Shown here piece by piece: positions 1-6,216 of a DNA stretch of 13,328 bases. A model generated the notes under the pieces. The model worked only from the letters and a program-made list of their open reading frames with translations. It was not told the origin of the DNA and did no database searches. The first letter of the stretch is position 1. Each line of letters begins with the position of its first letter. Source of the stretch: Lachnospiraceae bacterium (GTDB lineage Bacteria > Bacillota > Clostridia > Lachnospirales > Lachnospiraceae); contig CABIZF010000025.1 in assembly GCA_902363135.1 (NCBI GenBank), positions 1 through 13,328 of the forward strand, in the 5' to 3' direction. The translations under genes were made by a program, and so were the position numbers.

Positions 1-44
1 ATCCACAGTGCCTTTTCAAAATATATCAGAGATGGAAATAAATA

Positions 45-100
45 CCCAGTGTTAACTGGGAGAAAGGAAAAATCCAATTACCATCTAAGATAATTGGATT
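45..100 (+). promoter_or_regulatory. Leader with two inverted repeats flanking a Shine-Dalgarno-like run
   Basis: CCCAGT (45-50) pairs with ACTGGG (55-60) across a 4-base loop. AATCCAATTA (71-80) pairs perfectly with TAATTGGATT (91-100) across a 10-base loop. The purine run AAAGGA (63-68) lies between the two structures. The ATG at 113 has no close Shine-Dalgarno sequence, so folding of the second hairpin could bring AAAGGA to about 14 bases from the start. Neither hairpin is followed by a T run, so they are not obvious terminators. They could instead be protein-binding operators. The repeats are seen directly; the role is inferred. Confidence 0.5.
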
Positions 101-112
101 ATACGTGATGTT

Positions 113-763
113 ATGAACCATAAAAAACGAATTGCAATTTATTTGTTATTACTTTTTGGGCTGTTCCTTTTTACAATGTTAGTCCCAAGAGCGCTCCATA
201 TGCTGACTGGAAAAATCGTCCAGAAGGCTGCAAAGCAACTGGAACGGGACACGGAGCAATCACTGTATCGTGTACAAGAAACAAAAATGCAAACAGAGCG
301 CATCGAAAGGAATCTGCCGGATGAGACAGAACCGGAAGGACAGACAGATCCAGAAGAAACGCAGCCAGCAACAGAAGCAGGATCGGAGCCATCGCAAAAG
401 CAGGCGGAAGAGATGCAGACACAGCTTGAGGCAGCCAGACGCAACTTCCATCCGGCCTATACCGAGACCGCCCAAGGCGGAATACAGGAGCTGATCGGAA
501 CCAGAAAGGAAGCATTTTCAGATGCAGTATCGGACTACCTGTATATGCTCTACGGTGGGCTCATAGAAGTACAGCAGATTGATGTAGTTGAAAAAGTCAG
601 TGAGGATGAGGCAGAGCTGACGTATCAGATTGAGATCATTGCTTCGGATGGAAATTCGGAGCTCTTTTTATGCAGTTACGAGAAAGAGCTGGATTTTTAC
701 AGCATTTATTCATTGAAGGATGTACGAGATGAGGAGGAGGCCCATGTACAAGAGGAGAAATAA
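113..763 (+). CDS. Membrane-anchored hypothetical protein, probable conjugation accessory
   Basis: This 216-residue protein has a short basic N-terminus (NHKKR), one hydrophobic segment at about residues 7-25, then a hydrophilic region rich in E, Q and T (about 55-110) that looks like an extended or coiled linker. It ends in a compact C-terminal domain (about 130-205). This layout suggests a single-pass protein with most of its length outside the cytoplasm. The C-terminal domain (helix, then strands ending in an aromatic-rich strand FYSIYSL) resembles two domains in the next gene's product. The start at 113 has no good adjacent ribosome site; the nearest is separated by a hairpin. The gene overlaps the next by 20 bases if that one starts at 744. 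I do not recognise a named family. A role in the transfer apparatus is inferred from context only. Confidence 0.75.
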   Translation: MNHKKRIAIYLLLLFGLFLFTMLVPRALHMLTGKIVQKAAKQLERDTEQSLYRVQETKMQTERIERNLPDETEPEGQTDPEETQPATEAGSEPSQKQAEEMQTQLEAARRNFHPAYTETAQGGIQELIGTRKEAFSDAVSDYLYMLYGGLIEVQQIDVVEKVSEDEAELTYQIEIIASDGNSELFLCSYEKELDFYSIYSLKDVRDEEEAHVQEEK

Positions 764-1928
764 AAAAATGTATATTTTAATGGGAGTGGTCATTTTTCTG
801 ACGGTGGTTGCGGTAGCACTGTTATATGTTTCCGGACGGGGGAAAGTGACAGAACCAGCACCGGTCAAATATGAGGTGCGGCTGTATAAGACCGGGGAGG
901 CGGACATTTCTTTTCCGGAGTCTTATCTGCAGAGTGATTCAGAGGATGAGGCTGTGCTTGACGTTGTTCCGGACACAATGGTGGAACTGATTGTATCGCC
1001 AAAGGAAGGAAAAGAGCTGGAGAGTGTGTCCGTGATGGATCACCAGTTTAACAGCATCAATACACAGCGTTCCAGGACGGCGGCAGAAGATGAGCGGGTG
1101 CTCTTTCCCATGCCGGAAAAGGATGTACTCGTGAGTTTCAGGTTCCGCGATCTTGAGACCGAAAAGGCGGTCGAAACGGGAACCGGGGAGGAGCAAGAAA
1201 CGCAGGAACCAGAGACATCAGAATCGGAAATACAGCCGCAGACAGAGAAACAGCTGCCATATGGCCTGCGTCTGCACGGGCTCGATGCAGATATTATTAC
1301 GTCCTATAACGGGATGTTTGAAGAAGAAAAATTTCTGCAGCAGCTTGGGGATGCCCTGCACATGGATTCGGCCAGGTCCGTGTACCGCAGTGTGACGGAT
1401 GTGACATTTAGCACAGAACGGTATAGCGGGGAAGCAGATGCGAACAAAGTATTCCACTACATTTATTTCAACGATGATCCGGAGTGGAAGGTGCTGGCAA
1501 CCTACGATGTACAGCAGGATGCCTATTCGTTCACAGAAGAAAAGCCAGAGGCACAGATTACGGCAGGCGGATCACCACAGGGAACTACACAGGGCACGCA
1601 GGCAGGTGGCGCAGCATCGGCTCCTTCTTCTTATCTGCCATCCGGTGGCAGCAGCCAGCCCGTTCAGCAGGTGACGATCTCTTTAGACTTGTTATCTGTT
1701 TCAACTGCGTTTTTAGATTACGTCGGGGGAGAGGAGGTTTTTTACCAAAAGGCATTTGATTATGTCGTGCAGTCCGGGCTGACGGGGGCAATCACGGGGA
1801 CGATGAACGATTATGAGATCGATGCGGATGCCGGAAAAGCAAGCATCCAGATCACGCTCGGTACCGGACAGAACCTTAACGCTACTTACAACAAAAAGAA
1901 AAACAGCTTCCAGTTCAGTGGTTTATAG
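744..1928 (+). CDS. Membrane-anchored multidomain hypothetical protein with InlB-repeat-like domain
   Basis: This 394-residue protein has a basic N-terminus (KRRNKK) and one membrane segment at about residues 10-29. A beta-rich domain (about 40-135) contains VSPKEGKELESVSV and ends with a FPMPEKDVLVSFRF strand, the pattern of divergent InlB B-repeat (Flg_new-type) domains. A glutamate-rich linker follows. Next come a domain at about 195-270, a G/S/Q/T-rich linker, and a C-terminal domain at about 320-394 that resembles the middle one and the C-terminus of the preceding gene's product. The start at 744 follows GAGGAGG with good spacing. ATG 768, with its own AGAGGAG, and ATG 720 are alternatives in the same frame. 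An extracytoplasmic role in mating or surface contact is inferred from topology and location, not from a recognised family. Confidence 0.8.
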   Translation: MYKRRNKKMYILMGVVIFLTVVAVALLYVSGRGKVTEPAPVKYEVRLYKTGEADISFPESYLQSDSEDEAVLDVVPDTMVELIVSPKEGKELESVSVMDHQFNSINTQRSRTAAEDERVLFPMPEKDVLVSFRFRDLETEKAVETGTGEEQETQEPETSESEIQPQTEKQLPYGLRLHGLDADIITSYNGMFEEEKFLQQLGDALHMDSARSVYRSVTDVTFSTERYSGEADANKVFHYIYFNDDPEWKVLATYDVQQDAYSFTEEKPEAQITAGGSPQGTTQGTQAGGAASAPSSYLPSGGSSQPVQQVTISLDLLSVSTAFLDYVGGEEVFYQKAFDYVVQSGLTGAITGTMNDYEIDADAGKASIQITLGTGQNLNATYNKKKNSFQFSGL

Positions 1929-1941
1929 GAGGTGAAACGGG

Positions 1942-2943
1942 ATGCGGGCAGAGCCGGAAACAGCAGGTCAGGTAAAAAAGGTAAGTATTTTTGATATTAT
2001 TCAGGCACAGCTACTGCAGAAAATTGAGCAAGCACTCGATACCGGGGAGCGTTTCACGTGGATAAAGCCGTGGACGCATGCGCCGTATGCCTGCAGCTAC
2101 AACACCCCGAATCGTCCTTTTTCTGCGGCAGTCAACTATTTTTTCTTAGAGCCGGGAGAATATTTGAGCTACCGGAGCATTTGCCAGATGCAAAAAGAAA
2201 GGCCGGAAGTACATATCCGGAAAGGGGCGCGGCAGGCTTACGTTTACCAGAATATTCCGGTATTTAAAAAAGATGAACAGGGGAAAGAGGTACTGGATGA
2301 GAATGGACAGCCGGTGGTCGAGACATTCCGCGTGCGCTATACGAGGGAGTTCCACATCGCAGATGTGAAAGGGCTGCAGAGCCATTTCAAGATACCGGAG
2401 TTTTCTCATGATGCGACCAAGATCAGCAGGCTGGCCGATGCACTGATTGCGGATTACAGCTACAAATATGGGATCGAGGTCGTGACGCGGGAGGGTGGGG
2501 ATAAGGCATACTCACAGGGAAAAACCGTCGTGCTTCCCGCAAAAGAGCAATTTTCCAGTCAATATCAGTATTACTCTACAGTATTCCATGAACTTGCACA
2601 CAGCACAGGAAAATTCATAGCGGAACGGACGGGATTGACTTATGCAAAAGAAGAGCTGGTGGCAGAGATTTCAGCATCTTTTCTCTGTGCAGCGACGAGG
2701 CTGCAGGATGATCGGAGCATGGAAAATAATGTGGCTTACCTACAGGGCTGGTACAGCCGGATCAGGGCAGGAAAACCGACAGACCTGTATTTTGCGGCGA
2801 ATCAGGCAAAAAAAGCGGCCAACCTGATTCTGGATGCCAGCCCAAGGATAAAAGAAAAACTCCGTCCACAAATCGAAGAACCGGAAGAAAGGAGCATCGA
2901 AGCATGCAGGGAGACAACGCGAGAACCATCGACGACCAGGTAG
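1942..2943 (+). CDS. ArdC-like antirestriction/zincin-like metallopeptidase domain protein
   Basis: This 333-residue protein has the two-part ArdC layout. The N-terminal part (about 15-110) carries the ArdC N-domain pattern, with W40-KPW, N..RPF and a later KGA stretch; in characterised ArdC proteins this region binds single-stranded DNA. The C-terminal part has the zincin signature HELAH at 216-220, with a probable third ligand in the EELVAEISA helix (around E238-E242). Members are carried by conjugative plasmids and transposons, and known ArdC proteins protect incoming DNA from restriction. It starts after a strong AGGAGGTG, 13 bases past the previous stop. Its 3' end overlaps the 54-residue gene at 2904. 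Family confidence is high; antirestriction activity in this protein is inferred. Confidence 0.88.
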   Translation: MRAEPETAGQVKKVSIFDIIQAQLLQKIEQALDTGERFTWIKPWTHAPYACSYNTPNRPFSAAVNYFFLEPGEYLSYRSICQMQKERPEVHIRKGARQAYVYQNIPVFKKDEQGKEVLDENGQPVVETFRVRYTREFHIADVKGLQSHFKIPEFSHDATKISRLADALIADYSYKYGIEVVTREGGDKAYSQGKTVVLPAKEQFSSQYQYYSTVFHELAHSTGKFIAERTGLTYAKEELVAEISASFLCAATRLQDDRSMENNVAYLQGWYSRIRAGKPTDLYFAANQAKKAANLILDASPRIKEKLRPQIEEPEERSIEACRETTREPSTTR

Positions 2944-3068
2944 TGCCGGATGAGGAAGCAAAGTTACTTTTGGCCTATTATATGGAGGGAACAATCAGCA
3001 AGGAAGTCTATCAGAAAAAACAGCGGGAACTCTTGGAGAAACAGGAAATCAGATATTTTTCCGAATAA
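2904..3068 (+). CDS. Small SHOCT-like protein (54 aa)
   Basis: ATG 2904 is preceded by AAAGGAG (2888-2894) with a 9-base spacer. The frame runs 54 codons, overlapping the end of the ArdC-like gene by 40 bases. The product ends in a helical pair, EEAKLLLAYYMEGTISKEVY followed by QKKQRELLEKQ. This matches the usual SHOCT pattern (L..L...G.I...E......LL), a short domain typically found at the C-terminus of other proteins. Here it stands nearly alone behind about 15 polar residues. The ribosome site and the match to a known small-domain pattern support real coding. Function is unknown; a small helper for the neighbouring transfer or antirestriction proteins is possible. Confidence 0.7.
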   Translation: MQGDNARTIDDQVVPDEEAKLLLAYYMEGTISKEVYQKKQRELLEKQEIRYFSE

Positions 3069-3077
3069 AAAAGAAGG

Positions 3078-3097
3078 GCCGGGGCAAATGCCCCGGC
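3078..3097. promoter_or_regulatory. GC-rich perfect hairpin over a possible start codon
   Basis: GCCGGGGC (3078-3085) and GCCCCGGC (3090-3097) form a perfect 8-bp stem with loop AAAT. No T run follows on the + strand. On the - strand the stem is followed by a T-rich stretch (complement of 3064-3075), so it resembles a - strand terminator, but no - strand gene ends here. On the + strand it masks the AGAAGGG site and ATG of the small frame at 3088. It may limit translation or mark the end of the preceding gene. Confidence 0.5.
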
Positions 3098-3216
3098 GAT
3101 ATGAAAAAGAAATCTATGTAAAAAAGCTGTATGGCTTTGATGTGATTACAGGATACTGTGTTTCTGTGTCAGAAATATGGAAAACATTTGAAAAAAGTGT
3201 GAAAGGAAATGGATGA
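3088..3216 (+). CDS. Possible 42-aa peptide, coupled to the next gene
   Basis: The frame encodes 42 residues with protein-like composition, including EKEIYVKKLYGFDVITGYC. Its TGA overlaps the next gene's ATG in an ATGA arrangement (3213-3216), typical of translational coupling. AGAAGGG (3072-3078) stands about 9 bases before ATG 3088, but the site and start lie in the GC-rich hairpin, so translation may be restricted. The family is not recognised. The alternative is that the frame is only the open tail of a shadow frame of the SHOCT-like gene. The stop/start overlap and composition tip the balance slightly towards real coding. Confidence 0.42.
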   Translation: MPRRYEKEIYVKKLYGFDVITGYCVSVSEIWKTFEKSVKGNG

Positions 3217-3650
3217 GTAAAGCAGAAATCATTCTGGTATCAGGGAGGTATGGTGTGCTTTCCAATTCGCAAAAGCTGGCAGAGAATCTTGCCATCTTAT
3301 GGCTTCTGCAGCAACTCGATCAGAAAATGCCAAAGCTGTACCTGCAGGACCGGCACAGCATAGCGATCACGATATGGATCGGCAAAAGCAAAAAGGCGTG
3401 GAAGCAGTTGAAAAGAAAAGCGGCCAGAGCCGGAATTGCGATCGCACGGCCCAAGGGCTGGAGGAGGTGGCTGCTCGTTAGCAGCAGCCCGGAATTATTC
3501 AAGAATCAGCCGCCTACAGACAGCCCGGAAAAAAGCCGGAAAAACTGGCAAACGGGCGGCAATTTAGGGGTATCAGGGGAGCTTCCCCTGACAAGATGCG
3601 AATGTATAACATTGGCGTATCTTGCCATCCGCGAGGAAGCGCGGATGTAG
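3213..3650 (+). CDS. Basic hypothetical protein running into the oriT candidate (145 aa)
   Basis: ATG 3213 overlaps the preceding stop (ATGA) and follows AAAGGA at a short spacing. The product is 145 residues and strongly basic in its middle (KSKKAWKQLKRKAARAG, then ARPKGWRRW), which would suit nucleic-acid binding. The last 26 residues or so are encoded by the hairpin cluster beginning at 3573, so that part of the protein may be dictated by DNA structure rather than protein function. I do not recognise the family. Its position immediately before the putative oriT and upstream of mobC makes a transfer-related or regulatory role possible, but nothing in the sequence proves it. No frameshift is needed to read it. 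Confidence 0.6.
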   Translation: MSKAEIILVSGRYGVLSNSQKLAENLAILWLLQQLDQKMPKLYLQDRHSIAITIWIGKSKKAWKQLKRKAARAGIAIARPKGWRRWLLVSSSPELFKNQPPTDSPEKSRKNWQTGGNLGVSGELPLTRCECITLAYLAIREEARM

Positions 3651-3671
3651 AAGCTGGCTGCAGGCCAGCTT
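3573..3671. other. oriT: Candidate origin of transfer (oriT): four contiguous hairpins with nic-like motifs
   Basis: Four inverted repeats lie almost end to end. (1) TCAGGGGA 3573-3580 with TCCCCTGA 3584-3591, perfect. (2) CAAGATGCG 3592-3600 with CGTATCTTG 3616-3624, one G-T pair, enclosing AATGT 3601-3605 with ACATT 3609-3613. (3) CATCCGCG 3626-3633 with CGCGGATG 3640-3647, perfect. (4) AAGCTGGC 3651-3658 with GCCAGCTT 3664-3671, perfect. The outer arms of hairpin 2 give TATCTTG|C on the + strand (cut after 3624) and CATCTTG|T on the - strand (cut between 3592 and 3591). Each differs by one base from the YATCCTG|Y nick consensus of the IncP/R64-like (MOB-P) family. A MobC and a VirD2-type relaxase are encoded about 0.75 kb downstream. 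Structure is seen directly; the oriT role is inferred. A structured RNA is the main alternative. Confidence 0.62.
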
Positions 3672-3698
3672 CGTATTCAGAAGGCAAGAAAGCGAAGG

Positions 3699-3727
3699 TT
3701 GCATTTTTTAATGGATTCCATTAGAAT
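3699..3727 (+). promoter_or_regulatory. Candidate promoter with internal palindrome for the DUF4258/zinc-finger module
   Basis: TTGCAT (3699-3704) and TAGAAT (3722-3727) are separated by exactly 17 bases. The -10 box matches TATAAT at five of six positions; the -35 matches only the TTG. The spacer contains the palindrome AATGG-ATT-CCATT (3710-3722), abutting the -10 box, which is a plausible operator for autorepression. The two-gene module starts 63 bases past the -10 box. The boxes are seen; promoter activity is inferred. Confidence 0.42.
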
Positions 3728-3789
3728 AAGAAATATAGAAGAAGCGGGAATAAGCAAGAACCATTTTGAACAGAATACGGAGGATATAA

Positions 3790-4101
3790 ATGGATTTAGA
3801 ACTTTGTCGGAGACTATGTTTAGAATCAAAAATTATTTGGACACAGCATTGTCTTGAACGTATGCAGGAGAGAGATATAAGCAGAGCAGATGTGAAAAAC
3901 GGGATTCAGACTGGAGAGGTAATAGAGAATTATCCAGATGACTATCCAAATCCTAGTTGTCTGGTATTTGGATATACTGTAAATGGCAGAATTTTGCATA
4001 TTGTCGTAGGATGTGATATGATAAATATATACATCATAACAGCGTATTATCCTGATACCAGTAAATTTGAAAATGACCTTAAAACAAGAAAGAAGAGGTG
4101 A
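3790..4101 (+). CDS. DUF4258 domain protein, putative toxin
   Basis: This 103-residue protein matches the DUF4258 pattern: H20 followed by ERMQERDIS (23-31), then GEVIENYPDDYPNPSCLVFG (42-61), then RILHIVVGCD and IITAYYPD near the C-terminus. The family is small, and many members sit next to antitoxin-like partners. It resembles RelE/BrnT-like toxins in size and arrangement, although activity is not established for most. GGAGGA (3779-3784) is 5 bases before ATG 3790. The next gene follows almost at once and encodes a YgiT-type zinc finger, the usual partner. The gene is AT-rich compared with the mob genes (16 of 60 bases G+C at 4021-4080), hinting at separate acquisition. Family call is firm; the toxin role is inferred. 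Confidence 0.85.
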   Translation: MDLELCRRLCLESKIIWTQHCLERMQERDISRADVKNGIQTGEVIENYPDDYPNPSCLVFGYTVNGRILHIVVGCDMINIYIITAYYPDTSKFENDLKTRKKR

Positions 4102-4106
4102 CAGGT

Positions 4107-4334
4107 ATGTGTATGTATTGTAAGAATAGTACGACCGTAAAGAGCACCACAACACACGTTGTAAACTATAAAGATTGCATTATTGTGATTAAAAATGTGC
4201 CGTGTCTTGAATGCGATCAGTGTGGCGAAAAGTATTATACCGATGAGGTTGCGGAGCATTTGGAAAGGATCGTAAATATGGCTAAGAAGTTGATGCAGGA
4301 AATCGCTGTTATCGATTATAAGCAGGCAGCATAA
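4107..4334 (+). CDS. YgiT-type zinc finger protein, putative antitoxin
   Basis: This 75-residue protein has two CxxC pairs, CMYC near the N-terminus (residues 2-5) and CDQC (within CLECDQCGEKYYTDE) about 30 residues later. This is the zinc-binding layout of the N-terminal part of MqsA/YgiT proteins. A C-terminal helix follows (VAEHLERIVNMAKKLMQE). Unlike full MqsA it has no helix-turn-helix domain, so it is the short type that often pairs with DUF4258 proteins. ATG 4107 follows AAGAGG with about 9 bases spacing. GTG 4098, overlapping the upstream TGA, is an alternative start. Its probable role is to bind and neutralise the DUF4258 protein; this is inferred from gene order and family. Confidence 0.82.
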   Translation: MCMYCKNSTTVKSTTTHVVNYKDCIIVIKNVPCLECDQCGEKYYTDEVAEHLERIVNMAKKLMQEIAVIDYKQAA

Positions 4335-4359
4335 AACAAAAGAATCAGGAAAAGTCAGG

Positions 4360-4393
4360 AAAGCAGTTAGTCAGCAGATTAGCTGCTTTTTCT
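4360..4393 (+). terminator. Rho-independent terminator after the DUF4258/zinc-finger module
   Basis: AAAGCAG (4360-4366) pairs with CTGCTTT (4383-4389). The stem extends inward by four pairs, two of them G-T, around loop TCAGCAGA. TTTTTCT follows the GC core. It lies 25 bases past the zinc-finger gene and 29 bases before mobC, so it would separate the module from the transfer operon or attenuate read-through into it. Confidence 0.65.
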
Positions 4394-4421
4394 GTACCCA
4401 AAAATAAAGAGAGAGGTAATG

Positions 4422-4880
4422 ATGGCAAAAAAGAAAGAGAAGGCCAGAACCACCCGCACGGTCATCAAGGCAGTGCGAATGACGGAGGAAGAGGCCGTGC
4501 AGTTAGCGCGGCAGGCGGAAGAATACCGGATGACCGAATCCGGATATATGCGCCGGAAGCTGTTCTATGGCAGTCAGCCAAGACTCCCGCCAGAGACCAA
4601 TGCAATGCTCCGGAGGCTGACTGAGCAGGAGCGGCGCGTCGGCATCAATATCAATCAGGTCGTGCGATCCTGCAACTCCAAGCGGTTTATTACGAAGGAA
4701 GACTATCAACTGCTTGTGAAGTATTTAGAAGAGATCCGCCGAAGCTACCAGCAGTTTTATCAGCAGCTGGAAATGCTGACGGTGTCAACACGACTGCCAG
4801 AGACAGAAAACCGAGAGGAGGCCGACAAAGCAGATGGCAGTAACGCGGCTTTTGCGGATCAAAGAGACACCGGGGAGTAA
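4422..4880 (+). CDS. mobC: MobC-family relaxosome accessory protein
   Basis: This protein of about 152 residues has the MobC layout. A basic N-terminus leads into a ribbon-helix-helix-like region (about 12-47: RTVIKAVRMTEEEA, then ESGYMRRKL), followed by the hallmark RVGININQVVRSCNS (72-86). MobC proteins bind oriT and help open the strands for the relaxase. GAGAGG (4411-4416) is 5 bases before ATG 4422 and only 2 before ATG 4419, so 4422 is preferred. Its end overlaps the relaxase start by 47 bases, so the two are co-translated. The last 25 residues are polar and acidic. The hairpin block at 3573-3671 is its likely DNA target (inferred). Confidence 0.9.
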   Translation: MAKKKEKARTTRTVIKAVRMTEEEAVQLARQAEEYRMTESGYMRRKLFYGSQPRLPPETNAMLRRLTEQERRVGININQVVRSCNSKRFITKEDYQLLVKYLEEIRRSYQQFYQQLEMLTVSTRLPETENREEADKADGSNAAFADQRDTGE

Positions 4881-6216
4881 CCCGGCGGCGCACTTAAAAA
4901 AGAACCTGTTCTACATCTGCCGTCCGGATAAAACCGTCGATGGTTTGTACATCGGAGGAAACGCCGGGGTCTCGCCGGAAATCATCTATGACACGATGAA
5001 GCAGAACAAGAGATTGTGGGGAAAAGAGAGTAATCCAGCGGGTAACTGCACGCAGGGCTTCCACTACATGCTTTCCTTTCCACCGGACTGCGGGATATCC
5101 GAAGAGACGGCCTGCCAGATCGCACAGGAATTTTGCGCCGCGCTTTTAGGGGAGCGGTACTTTTATGCATTCGCCGTCCACAACGACCGATCCCACATCC
5201 ATACGCATATTACATTTGATTCAGTCTCGAAAGAGGACGGAGCGATTTTTCACTCCCCCAAAAAGGACTGGGAGCGGCGCATTCAGCCAATCACAGACCA
5301 GCTGTGCCGGAAATATGGCTTGCCAACTTTGCAGTACGATCCGGCAGGCGACCGGAAGGGCATGCAGTACCAGGACTGGCAGGCTGGTAAAAGACCGGAA
5401 AAGCCATCGTATCGCTGGTATGACATCATAAGGGACGACATCGATCAGGCGATCCATGAGGCGGACAGCTATGAGGCATTCCTCGCATGGTTCCGACGGG
5501 AGCATTACGCGGTGCGGGACGGTAAATATTTATCCCTGCGCCCGGAAGGCCGCGAACGTCCGGTACGTACCGGGCGGCTTGGAAAAGGGTATGGAAAGCA
5601 GGAGATCTGTCAGCGTATACAGGAAAAAGGGCTTTTACAGGTAGAATACCGATACCGCACCTATGGCGACCGAGCCGTTATAAAAGCCGTCTTTTATCAG
5701 AAAGTGCAGCGCGCACCGCATTTTAAAATGACGCCCTTCCAGAAGGAATTTTACCGGAGATGGAACAATACCTATGGCATCCGGAAGCCGGGACGAAAGC
5801 AGGCGTGGAGATACCGGAAGGACATTCTCGAGGTGCAGAAGCTCTCAGATGCACTCGCATATCTCATTGATCAGGAGATCGGGACGCCGGAGGCACTGCG
5901 GGATCGTCTTGAAGCACTGGAACAGGAACAGCAGGCAACACGGCGGCAGAAGGATCTGCTCTGGAAAAAATACCGGCGCAATCCGGAGGACAATGGATTG
6001 AAAAAACTGCAGGAGATCGAAAAGTGTAAAGTCACATTACGGGATATCCGGCAGGAGCATCGCCTGGCCAGAGAGACGTATCAATTGTTTACCGAATCAC
6101 AGGAGCGGCAAAAGCAGCCGATCCAAAAGCAGACAGAGCAGATAGAAAATGACCGACAACACCAGAAAAGCTGCTCAGACAGAGAGGAGGGACACATCTG
6201 GAAAACCGACCGGTAA
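4834..6216 (+). CDS. mobA: VirD2-type relaxase (MobA/relaxase mobilisation nuclease family)
   Basis: This 460-residue protein carries the relaxase/mobilisation nuclease domain in its first 200 residues or so. A tyrosine, Y27 in FYICRP, is a plausible nucleophile. The metal-binding histidine motif is clear: H116-N-D-R-S-H121-I-H-T-H125, preceded by the GFHYMLSFPP strand. Such enzymes cut one strand at oriT, stay bound to the 5' end and pilot it into the recipient. Residues about 340-440 are charged and helical, rich in E, Q and R, with likely coiled coil. The start at 4834 lies inside mobC with GAGGAGG about 13 bases upstream; no other in-frame ATG lies nearby. I infer the MOB-P group from the motif pattern and the nic-like sites. 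No missing motif or frameshift is seen. Confidence 0.92.
   Translation: MAVTRLLRIKETPGSNPAAHLKKNLFYICRPDKTVDGLYIGGNAGVSPEIIYDTMKQNKRLWGKESNPAGNCTQGFHYMLSFPPDCGISEETACQIAQEFCAALLGERYFYAFAVHNDRSHIHTHITFDSVSKEDGAIFHSPKKDWERRIQPITDQLCRKYGLPTLQYDPAGDRKGMQYQDWQAGKRPEKPSYRWYDIIRDDIDQAIHEADSYEAFLAWFRREHYAVRDGKYLSLRPEGRERPVRTGRLGKGYGKQEICQRIQEKGLLQVEYRYRTYGDRAVIKAVFYQKVQRAPHFKMTPFQKEFYRRWNNTYGIRKPGRKQAWRYRKDILEVQKLSDALAYLIDQEIGTPEALRDRLEALEQEQQATRRQKDLLWKKYRRNPEDNGLKKLQEIEKCKVTLRDIRQEHRLARETYQLFTESQERQKQPIQKQTEQIENDRQHQKSCSDREEGHIWKTDR

Noticed and set aside
2950..3087. Upstream extension of the 42-aa frame to ATG 2950.
   Set aside because: This part is a shadow of the SHOCT-like gene in another frame and lacks a convincing ribosome site.
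3596..3724. A 42-codon open frame across the hairpin cluster, in a different frame from the 145-aa gene, ending just after the palindrome AATGG-ATT-CCATT.
   Set aside because: It has no ribosome site and lies almost wholly in the structured DNA. Constraint on the hairpins explains an open frame there. If it is conserved as protein in relatives, this should be reopened; it would also raise the possibility of a frameshift extending the 145-aa gene.
3711..3856. Open frame starting at ATG 3711 and overlapping the DUF4258 gene start.
   Set aside because: Its start sits inside the candidate promoter spacer, there is no ribosome site, and the overlap with a clear DUF4258 frame makes it a shadow.
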